Source: Alistipes sp.
Lineage (GTDB): Bacteria > Bacteroidota > Bacteroidia > Bacteroidales > Rikenellaceae
Length of the DNA stretch: 6,132 nucleotides
NCBI GenBank assembly: GCA_017934845.1
Contig: JAGBIR010000039.1
Coordinates: 1 to 6,132, forward strand
Reading direction: 5' to 3'
The notes under the pieces are model-generated. The model ran no database searches, was not told the origin of the DNA, and saw only the letters and a program-made list of their open reading frames with translations. Both the position numbers and the translations under genes were made by a program. Position 1 is the first letter of the stretch. Each line of letters opens with the position of its first letter. This document shows positions 1-5,117 of this stretch, in pieces.

Positions 1-653
1 CCAAAGAGGTTTTTATACCACAGCACAGCCTCCTCGGCGGCAGCCATATTGCCCTCCTGCAGCTTGCGCGGAATCTCACCACCCAAGCAAGCCGAGCAGC
101 AAATCAAGCCCTCGTGATACTTCTCCAGCTCCACACGGTCGGTACGCGGACGCATATAATAACCCTCGGTCCACGCCTTCGACACAATCTTAATAAGGTT
201 ATGGTAGCCCGTAGCGTTCTTCGCCAACAGTATGAGGTGGTAACCACCCATATCCTCCTTGTGGCTCTTATCCTTTAGGTGCAAGCCACGACGCGCCACA
301 TATACCTCACAACCTATAATAGCCTTAAACTCCTCCTTCGGCAACGAGTCCAGCTCCGCCTTTAGGCGTGCCAGCTCCGCAAGCTGCTCTTCGGTTGGAG
401 CCTCCGCAGCATCCACCTCGGCCTGCAAGTCGGCAACCTTCTTGCTCACCTCCTTGAGCTTATCACGACGCGCTCCGTTCTTCTTCTTCACATAGTTCCA
501 GAACTCCTTAACGCCAAACATATTACCGTGGTCGGTCAAAGCAATGCCCTTCTGACCATCGGCAATAGCCTTATCGACCAAGCGTTGAATACTCGCCTGA
601 CCATCCAAAATCGAATACTGCGAATGTACGTGCAGATGAACGAAATCGTGCAT
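1..653 (-). CDS. dnaE: DNA polymerase III alpha subunit, N-terminal part (PHP domain), cut by the window edge
   Basis: This is the catalytic subunit of the replicative DNA polymerase. The window holds codons 1-217; the polymerase core lies beyond base 1. The start ATG at 653-651 gives MHDFVHLHVHSQYSILDG, the classic PHP opening with metal-type histidines at 6, 8 and 10, followed by ALTDHGNMFG at 38-47. GCEVYVARR (114-122), GGYHLILLAKN (136-146) and the GLICCSACLGGEIP segment (182-195) are further DnaE signatures. A charged, Ala/Glu/Lys/Leu-rich stretch at about 59-105 is inserted between the NYVKKKN helix and the FKAIIGCE strand; E. coli DnaE has only a short link there. It is predicted to be a coiled coil, and similar insertions occur in Bacteroidota DnaE as I recall them. 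A GGGAG sequence lies three bases upstream of the ATG, close for a Shine-Dalgarno. No TAnnTTTG -7 element is visible within about 150 bases upstream, so the promoter is uncertain. Identification is firm. Confidence 0.96.
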   Translation of the reverse strand, partial: MHDFVHLHVHSQYSILDGQASIQRLVDKAIADGQKGIALTDHGNMFGVKEFWNYVKKKNGARRDKLKEVSKKVADLQAEVDAAEAPTEEQLAELARLKAELDSLPKEEFKAIIGCEVYVARRGLHLKDKSHKEDMGGYHLILLAKNATGYHNLIKIVSKAWTEGYYMRPRTDRVELEKYHEGLICCSACLGGEIPRKLQEGNMAAAEEAVLWYKNLF

Positions 654-713
654 AAACTCCCTATTCTTTATATCTTTGTTTTCTCTTTTTATCTATCTCT
701 AAAAAGTAACTAT

Positions 714-774
714 TGTAACACTTGTAACACCCCTGTTACACTGTTACATTGTTACATTTGTTACATTTGTTACA
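714..774. repeat. Array of seven TGTTACA/TGTAACA heptamers upstream of dnaE
   Basis: Two copies of TGTAACA (714-720, 723-729) are followed by CCCC and five copies of the reverse complement TGTTACA (734-740, 742-748, 750-756, 759-765, 768-774). Start-to-start spacing is 8 or 9 bases, except 11 across the CCCC centre. The first four copies can fold as two 7-bp helices separated by a small internal loop, with CCCC as the apical loop. The block lies 61-121 bases upstream of the dnaE start and downstream of the serine hydrolase gene. Its role is unknown. It could bind a protein on successive units, form a transcript hairpin, or be a remnant of an interspersed element. It is too short and irregular for a CRISPR array. 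Confidence 0.85.
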
Positions 775-800
775 TCTTTTTTGCAACTACCGCCCCTTCG

Positions 801-827
801 CTATTCCCGCCCGCAGGCTGTCATTCC
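801..827. repeat. Direct repeat copy 1 (27 bases)
   Basis: The sequence starting ctattcccg and ending ctgtcattcc recurs exactly 80 bases downstream at 881-907 with two mismatches. In this copy the internal hairpin is short (GCC/GGC around CGCA). The repeat lies in the gap between the serine hydrolase gene and dnaE. It resembles the short intergenic, REP-like repeats common in Bacteroidota genomes, but the genome-wide copy number cannot be judged from this window. Confidence 0.75.
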
Positions 828-838
828 CAAAAACTTCG

Positions 839-869
839 CCCCTAATATAGGGGAGATGTCCGCAGGACA
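839..869. repeat. Two adjacent small palindromes between the direct repeats; weak terminator candidate
   Basis: CCCCTA-ATA-TAGGGG (839-853) is a perfect 6-bp stem with a 3-base loop. TGTCC-GCA-GGACA (857-869) is a perfect 5-bp stem with a 3-base loop. On the minus strand the first stem is followed, five bases later, by a five-T run (833-829). It could therefore act as a weak intrinsic terminator for the serine hydrolase transcript, although the stem is short and the T run is offset. Because both palindromes sit between two copies of a direct repeat, a composite interspersed repeat is at least as likely. Confidence 0.6.
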
Positions 870-880
870 GAGGGGTATAA

Positions 881-907
881 CTATTCCCGACAGCAGGCTG
901 TCATTCC
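881..907. repeat. Direct repeat copy 2 (27 bases) with internal hairpin
   Basis: This is the second copy of the 801-827 repeat, matching at 25 of 27 bases. The two differences convert its centre into GACAG-CAGG-CTGTC (889-902), a perfect 5-bp stem with a 4-base loop. Just beyond it, TTCCAC (904-909) and GTGAAA (926-931) form an imperfect outer stem that includes one G-T pair, ending about 10 bases from the stop codon of the serine hydrolase gene. The structure would be transcribed as the 3' end of that gene's mRNA. Confidence 0.75.
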
Positions 908-941
908 ACCGAACGAAAGTGAGCAGTGAAATCTCTACCGG

Positions 942-2318
942 TTAAATTCCCAAAGCCGCCATCACAATGTTTGCCACTACGCCGCGCGTACGCCCAAGAG
1001 AGCCTTTATCGCAGGGATGAACCCTATTTGTAAGCAATATCACAGCAACACCTCGCTCGTAATCAATAGCCATCGACGTGCCGGTATAACCCGTATGGCT
1101 AACCACGCCGTGGGGCGACATCAAATCGCCATAGCATCCGCCCTTATCGAACGAGCCGTCCCAGCCAAGCGCACGCCCATACTCCGACAACGATTCAGGC
1201 ACACGGAAGAATCTGTCGATAGTAGCTGCGCCATAAAACCTCTGCTCGCGCCTCCAGCCTAATCGGCCTCGCCAGCCATCTTCGGGGTAGCTTATCACGC
1301 CGCCATTCATCAACATAGAGGCCACCACAGCCAAATCCTCAGCCGTAGAGAACACGCCCGCATTACCCGACACACCACGATTAATCACTCGTGCCAGAGG
1401 GTCGTGCACCTCACCCCAAAGCACCTTACCATCTGCAAGCTGCTCCGAAGGAACGATAGGCTCTTCCGCACCGAATGGCCGCACGGCAGAGTCCAGATTA
1501 TTATACCAAGTATTCTTCAGCCCCAGCGGCTCGAACACCTCACGCGATGCAAATTCATCGAGCCCGCATCCCGCCACACGCTCGATGATGGCCTGCAGAA
1601 CGACAAAGTTCAAACAGCTATATCGCACACCTCCTCCCGGACGGAATCTGCGCTCCACTTGGGTTGCGATGTGCCTAACGAGTGAATCGCGCAACACACT
1701 CTGCACAGAGTCTTTCGACGAGTAGCACTCCACAAACTCCTTCACGTTAATATACGAGGGCAGTCCCGACGTATGGGTAAGCAGATGCTGAATCGTAATA
1801 TGCTCGCGCTTTACCACCCTCGGCTTTGCCGCTTTGCGCCTCTTACCCCAAGCTCTCTTCTCGGGAGCTGCAATGCTATCCCACGGCTTGAAATCCTCGA
1901 TATAGTAATCTACGCGGTCGCTCAATCTGAGCTTTCCATCCTCCACCAAACGCATCAGCGCAAGGGTAGTGCCTACGCTCTTACTCATCGAGGCAATGTC
2001 GAACACCGCATCGGTAGTCATAGCCATAGTATCGGCCACGCCATCATGTGACAGCACCGAACGATTGCCATAAGCCTTCAAATAGGCAACCTCGCCCATA
2101 CTCTTCCCGTCGGCAGCACGCCTTACGACACACAGCACAGCACCGTGCATCTGGCCATCGGTAATAGCTCGGCAGATTGCGCTATCGGCCAACTCCATCT
2201 TTGCCACCTGCAACGGCTCTGTCTTACGCAGCAGGCCATTATGCCACAACAGCGACACGCTCCACGCAACATAAGCCAGCGCAGCAACCACAAAAAGTAT
2301 GTATAGCGTCTTTTTCAT
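942..2318 (-). CDS. Membrane-anchored serine hydrolase, class C beta-lactamase/esterase family
   Basis: A 458-residue protein of the Beta-lactamase fold family (PF00144), which includes class C beta-lactamases, esterases and D-amino-acid peptidases. Residues 5-25 form one hydrophobic segment after MKK, an uncleaved anchor or signal peptide with no lipobox cysteine, so the enzyme should face the periplasm. The nucleophile motif S-x-x-K is S110-M-S-K113. HLLTHTSGLP (178-187) is the usual family block. The second motif is Y233-S-C, where many relatives have Y-x-N, and the KTG-box equivalent is H408-T-G. GVSGNAGVFSTAEDLA is another block shared with Bacteroidota relatives. Residues 152-172 are strongly basic. 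I chose ATG at 2318 over an in-frame TTG six bases upstream because it gives a canonical MKK signal start. No Shine-Dalgarno is visible. Stop is TAA. It is transcribed divergently from the DUF2007 gene. The substrate cannot be told, and resistance function should not be assumed. Confidence 0.9.
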   Translation of the reverse strand: MKKTLYILFVVAALAYVAWSVSLLWHNGLLRKTEPLQVAKMELADSAICRAITDGQMHGAVLCVVRRAADGKSMGEVAYLKAYGNRSVLSHDGVADTMAMTTDAVFDIASMSKSVGTTLALMRLVEDGKLRLSDRVDYYIEDFKPWDSIAAPEKRAWGKRRKAAKPRVVKREHITIQHLLTHTSGLPSYINVKEFVECYSSKDSVQSVLRDSLVRHIATQVERRFRPGGGVRYSCLNFVVLQAIIERVAGCGLDEFASREVFEPLGLKNTWYNNLDSAVRPFGAEEPIVPSEQLADGKVLWGEVHDPLARVINRGVSGNAGVFSTAEDLAVVASMLMNGGVISYPEDGWRGRLGWRREQRFYGAATIDRFFRVPESLSEYGRALGWDGSFDKGGCYGDLMSPHGVVSHTGYTGTSMAIDYERGVAVILLTNRVHPCDKGSLGRTRGVVANIVMAALGI

Positions 2319-2338
2319 TAGCAATCAATCGGTTACAC

Positions 2339-2356
2339 TGCGGGCGTAATCCCGCA
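2339..2356 (-). promoter_or_regulatory. Hairpin in the presumed 5' leader of the serine hydrolase gene
   Basis: TGCGGG (2339-2344) and CCCGCA (2351-2356) form a perfect 6-bp stem with a 6-base loop. It lies about 20 bases upstream of the ATG at 2318 and downstream of the candidate -7 element at 2377-2370, so it would be in the mRNA leader. It stands out as a GC-rich stem in an AT-rich region. It may affect translation or mRNA stability; this is inference. Confidence 0.5.
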
Positions 2357-2369
2357 ATATAAATTCATA

Positions 2370-2377
2370 CAAATATA
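2370..2377 (-). promoter_or_regulatory. Candidate -7 element for the serine hydrolase gene
   Basis: On the minus strand the sequence is TATATTTG, an exact match to the Bacteroidota -7 consensus TAnnTTTG. No TTTG-like -33 element is present at the usual 19-21 base spacing, so the call rests on the -7 match and on its position about 50 bases upstream of the ATG. The surrounding AT repeat makes chance matches more likely. Confidence 0.45.
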
Positions 2378-2408
2378 TATATAAAAAGTCGAATATTTCG
2401 GTTTACTT

Positions 2409-2440
2409 ATTGCAAGTTATTAACAAAATAACTAACTTTG
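2409..2440 (+). promoter_or_regulatory. Promoter of the DUF2007 gene with an inverted repeat in its spacer
   Basis: TAACTTTG (2433-2440) matches the Bacteroidota -7 consensus TAnnTTTG exactly. ATTG (2409-2412) matches the -33 consensus TTTG at three of four bases, with the preferred 20-base spacing. Transcription would begin at about 2444, giving a leader of about 20 bases before the ATG at 2465. A perfect 7-bp inverted repeat, AGTTATT (2415-2421) and AATAACT (2427-2433), fills most of the spacer and touches the first base of the -7 box. It is a possible operator, though its AT-rich composition makes chance possible. Confidence 0.6.
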
Positions 2441-2464
2441 TTAAAGACCAAATATCAGAAACCT

Positions 2465-2683
2465 ATGGATGACAAGAAAATGGTTGTTTTACGCGAATAT
2501 GACTCGGTAAACGACGCTGAATGGGATCGCTCAATTTTGGAAGGCGAGGGTATCTACGCAATGATTCGTAACGAGATTATGTCGGCAATCTACCCAACGG
2601 GAGTAGTGCCGGCTCAACTCATCGTTGCATCGGTAGATAGAGCTAAAGCCGAAGAGATTTTATCGGCATATACGTCCGAGTAA
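2465..2683 (+). CDS. Small DUF2007-type protein
   Basis: A 72-residue soluble protein resembling the DUF2007 family (PF09413, annotated only as a putative signal-transducing domain). Visible family features are an opening beta strand (MVVLREYDSV, 6-15), a following helix with AEWDRSILEGEGI (18-30), the RNE motif (35-37) and a final strand-helix unit (LIVASVDRAKAEEIL). This is the ferredoxin-like alpha/beta pattern expected of the family, and the domain spans the whole protein. The frame can be extended upstream to a TTG at 2438, but that start would lie within the -7 promoter element, so ATG at 2465 is preferred. The upstream bases show no strong Shine-Dalgarno. It stands alone on the plus strand, divergent from the serine hydrolase gene and convergent with aroE, with five bases between the stop codons. 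The molecular role is unknown. Confidence 0.85.
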   Translation: MDDKKMVVLREYDSVNDAEWDRSILEGEGIYAMIRNEIMSAIYPTGVVPAQLIVASVDRAKAEEILSAYTSE

Positions 2684-2688
2684 GAGGC

Positions 2689-3426
2689 CTACTGCTGCCA
2701 GATTTTCCACGCGGCATCGGCTTGCGCATAGAGCATATCGAGGCCCGAAAGGGTATGTGCGCCCTGCTCGGCTCCGCGCTTAAGAAAGAGTGTCTGCACG
2801 GGATTGTAAACCAAATCAAACAGATAGTGGTCGGGGGTTAATGCCCCATAATTTATCATTGGAGCTTCCTCATCTTTAGGATACATTCCAACGGGCGAAG
2901 CGTTGATAATCAGCGAGTGAGCCTCCATCACATCAAGCGATAGATCATCATAGGTCATATTACCCTTATCCCTATCGCGCGACACAATCGAGTAGGGGAT
3001 ATCCCGCTCTGCCAGCACATACTGCACCGCCTGCGAAGCTCCTCCCGTACCCAACACCATAGCCAACGAGGGTTGATTCTCGCCCAGCAACTTATCCAGC
3101 GACAGGCGAATACCATCAACGTCGGTATTATATCCCACACGACGGCCATCGCTCAGCTTCACACAATTCACCGCACCTATATTTCGCGCCTCGTCACTCA
3201 GCTCATCGAGATAGGGAATAATCTGCTGCTTGTAGGGAATCGTAACGTTAAAACCCAGCAAATTGGGCGTAGAGCGGATAAACTCCTCGACACACTCAAT
3301 CTCGGGCAACTCATACAACCCGTATGCAAACTGCGCGGTAAGACTCTCTCGCTCAAACTTCTCGGCGAAATATCTTGCCGAAAACGAATGGCCCAACCTT
3401 CGGCCTATCAATCCCAAATTCTTCAT
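2689..3426 (-). CDS. aroE: Shikimate dehydrogenase
   Basis: NADP-dependent reduction of 3-dehydroshikimate to shikimate, in the cytoplasmic pathway to chorismate and aromatic amino acids. The protein has 245 residues, somewhat shorter than E. coli AroE (272). The shikimate-binding motif is H13-S-F-S16. NVTIPYK (60-66) carries the catalytic Lys66, GAVN is at 84-87, and YNTDVDG (99-105) carries the catalytic Asp102. The Rossmann nucleotide loop is GTGGAS (126-131). S149-R150 occupies the place of the NADP-contacting NR[T/S] motif. NASPVGM (175-181), DLVYNP (204-209) and the C-terminal GLDMLYAQA (228-236) complete the family signature. ATG at 3426 lies two bases after the stop of the upstream DedA gene; a GTG one codon earlier would overlap that stop by one base. 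Either start implies translational coupling. No other aro gene is nearby. All catalytic residues are present, so it should be active. Confidence 0.96.
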   Translation of the reverse strand: MKNLGLIGRRLGHSFSARYFAEKFERESLTAQFAYGLYELPEIECVEEFIRSTPNLLGFNVTIPYKQQIIPYLDELSDEARNIGAVNCVKLSDGRRVGYNTDVDGIRLSLDKLLGENQPSLAMVLGTGGASQAVQYVLAERDIPYSIVSRDRDKGNMTYDDLSLDVMEAHSLIINASPVGMYPKDEEAPMINYGALTPDHYLFDLVYNPVQTLFLKRGAEQGAHTLSGLDMLYAQADAAWKIWQQ

Positions 3427-3428
3427 CA

Positions 3429-4037
3429 CTACAACAATTTTCCTATCACGACAAACGAGCCAATCAGCAACACAGTAAAGGCTATTGCCAGCAGGTTGAA
3501 ATACTTATCAATGAAGGTCTTAATAGGCGCACCGAACTTCCATATCAGTGCCGCAATCAAGAAAAAGCGCAAGCCTCGCGAGATAATCGACGCCACCAGA
3601 AACATCGTAAAATTGATATGAAACAGACCGCCCGTAATGGTAAACAACTTATACGGCAGCGGGGTAAATCCAGCCGTAAATACTATCCAGAAGTTGTATT
3701 TATCGTAAAGATTACCCACCTCGACAAAGCTCTCCATCGAGAAGACGTGCCTAAAGAAGAACTCCGCCAACGCAGTATATTCGCCAGCGGTATTTTGCCA
3801 CAGGAAAAAGCCTATGCCATAACCAATCACAGCTCCCAGAATCGAGCCTGACAAGCAAATCGTCGCATAACGGAACGAACGGGCCGTAACACCCAAACAG
3901 AGCGCAATAAGCAGCACATCGGGCGGAATAGGGAAGAAACTCGACTCGGCCACAGCCAACACAAACAAGGCGAGCCATCCCCAGCGCGAATCGCCCCACG
4001 AGAGTACCCAATCGTATAATTTTTTCACTGCATTCAT
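3429..4037 (-). CDS. DedA/VTT-domain (YqaA-like) inner-membrane protein
   Basis: A 202-residue polytopic membrane protein of the DedA/SNARE-associated (VTT, PF09335) superfamily, close in style to YqaA proteins. Family members act in membrane lipid scrambling or transport and in proton-dependent envelope homeostasis; the substrate here is unknown. The signature ESSFFPIPPDVLLI (31-44) has the acidic residues Glu31 and Asp40 within the first re-entrant segment. AGFTPLPYK (122-130) is the second re-entrant signature, and SRGLRFF (153-159) carries the conserved arginines 154 and 157. Hydrophobic segments lie near 19-50, 58-80, 115-138, 142-168 and 175-200. ATG at 4037 gives MNAVKKLYDW, with a positively charged N-terminus. 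A candidate promoter lies just upstream, at the end of mnmA. The TAG stop is two bases from the aroE ATG, so the two genes are probably co-translated. Confidence 0.9.
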   Translation of the reverse strand: MNAVKKLYDWVLSWGDSRWGWLALFVLAVAESSFFPIPPDVLLIALCLGVTARSFRYATICLSGSILGAVIGYGIGFFLWQNTAGEYTALAEFFFRHVFSMESFVEVGNLYDKYNFWIVFTAGFTPLPYKLFTITGGLFHINFTMFLVASIISRGLRFFLIAALIWKFGAPIKTFIDKYFNLLAIAFTVLLIGSFVVIGKLL

Positions 4038-4058
4038 TCTCTTCAGTTTTTAGTTTGG

Positions 4059-4090
4059 CAAATATACTTCAATTTGGTTGAGATTAAAAA
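4059..4090 (-). promoter_or_regulatory. Candidate internal promoter for the DedA-aroE pair
   Basis: On the minus strand TATATTTG (4066-4059) matches TAnnTTTG exactly, and TTTT (4090-4087) matches the -33 consensus TTTG at three of four bases with a 20-base spacer. Transcription would start near 4055, about 18 bases before the DedA ATG. The -33 element lies within the last mnmA codons and the -7 element in the 46-base gap. This would allow DedA and aroE to be expressed separately from S41-mnmA. Confidence 0.6.
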
Positions 4091-5115
4091 TAGCAGGCAA
4101 TAAAACCTCCGCCCAAGACCCTATTTTTGCGATAAAAAACTACGGGTTGCCCAACAGCAGGAGCCCACGCAGGATCATCCAGCACGATACGATAACCGCC
4201 CTCTTGAGGCTCTACACGTCGGATAAATCCTTGCGGATTACGACCTATGCCACGCACCACAACCGATACATCGGCAGCAGTCGTAAAAAGCTCTTTATCA
4301 ACAATATTACAGTCCTCTATCTCAAGCGTTGATTTATATAGCATATCGGCCGTTCCGACTATCAACCTATTGCTCGGGACATCCATTCCAACAACAGCCC
4401 GTCCATCGCCAACACCCTCCAATCCGCGCTTCTGGCCAATGGTGTAGAAGGCAATACCATCGTGATGACCAACAACACGCCCTTCAATATCGACAATCTC
4501 GCCACGACGCACAACATCGGGGCAATGCTGCACCAGAAATTCACGATAGCCAACACCTCACAAAAAGCATATTCCCATACTCTCGCGTTTATCGGCAAAG
4601 TTCTCCCTCACGTCGCGTTTCAGCATATCGCTCATAGGTGTAACAATTCGCGACAGAACATCCTGCGACAAGTTCCACAGATAATACGACTGATCCTTCG
4701 TCTGGTCCGTAGCGCGCGCTACAAAATATTTTCCGTCATCCTCCTCCACGCGAAAATAGTGACCCGTCGCAACCTTCTCAATGCCGAGCGCATCGGCCGT
4801 CTGAATCAGGTAACGCCATTTAATCGCAGGATTACACACCGTACAGGGTGCCGGCGTATGACCTTTGGCATACTCCTCGATAAAGTAGTCTATCACTTCG
4901 CGCTGGAATTCCCGCCTCACATCTACAACGTGATGCTCAACCCCAAGCTCCGCAGCAATCCTACGCGCCTTTGCAATCATAGCCTCGTCGCCCACCGTAT
5001 CGAGCGTAACGGCAACCACTCGCCAACCCTCGGCAGTTAACTTCCCAACGGCTGTAACACTATCCATACCGCCGCTAAAGCCCAGCACAACGCTATTATT
5101 TGCCTGATTTTGCAT
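4084..5115 (-). pseudogene. mnmA: tRNA-specific 2-thiouridylase (MnmA) interrupted by one in-frame TGA
   Basis: MnmA activates U34 of tRNA-Lys/Glu/Gln with ATP and transfers sulfur to make 2-thiouridine. The reading frame has 343 sense positions if codon 186 (TGA, 4560-4558) is read through, a normal family length. The N-terminal half has the PP-loop SGGMDS (14-19), GHTPAPCTVCN (85-95) with the first catalytic cysteine Cys94, ATGHYF (116-121), KDQSYYLW (140-147) and SMGICF (179-184) with the second catalytic cysteine Cys183. After the TGA the same frame continues as GVGYREFL, FYTIGQKRGL and a C-terminal LGGGFI, all family motifs, ending in TAA. The protein stopping at 185 would lack the tRNA-binding and barrel domains and is expected to be inactive. 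The PCTVC variant resembles one of several MnmA paralogues in Bacteroides, so another copy may cover the function. ATG at 5115 lies two bases after the S41 stop. Alternatives are sequencing error, readthrough or recoding. Confidence 0.9.
4558..4560 (-). other. In-frame TGA codon inside mnmA
   Basis: The codon order on the minus strand is TGC TTT TTG TGA GGT GTT GGC, giving C183-F-L-stop-G-V-G. The frame is identical before and after, so a single-base frameshift does not explain it; a substitution or a 3-base insertion does. E. coli MnmA has glycine at the aligned place (GICFIGERKF), and GGA to TGA is one base change. An internal GTG at 4533 could restart translation, but the resulting fragment would lack both catalytic cysteines. 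Confidence 0.93.
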
Positions 5116-5117
5116 CG

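Noticed and set aside
750..767. Plus-strand promoters from the TACATTTG matches within the heptamer array
   Set aside because: There is no plus-strand gene downstream; the matches follow automatically from repeating TGTTACATT. The open frame at 528-845 there is a low-complexity shadow.
714..774. CRISPR array
   Set aside because: Units are seven bases with one- or two-base gaps and mixed orientation; there are no spacers and no cas genes.
2319..2324. TTG start for the serine hydrolase two codons upstream of the ATG
   Set aside because: The ATG gives a standard MKK signal start, and nothing supports the rarer TTG.
3073..3621. Plus-strand open frame of 182 codons across aroE and the DedA gene
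   Set aside because: It spans the junction of two well-supported minus-strand genes, has no recognisable motif, and is a shadow frame.
4362..4598. Minus-strand open frame in another register across the mnmA TGA, suggesting a programmed frameshift
   Set aside because: The MnmA motifs before and after the TGA are in the same register, so no frameshift is needed, and the other frame encodes no MnmA-like sequence.
4462..5040. Plus-strand open frame of 192 codons opposite mnmA
   Set aside because: It is antisense to conserved MnmA motifs and has no recognisable domain.
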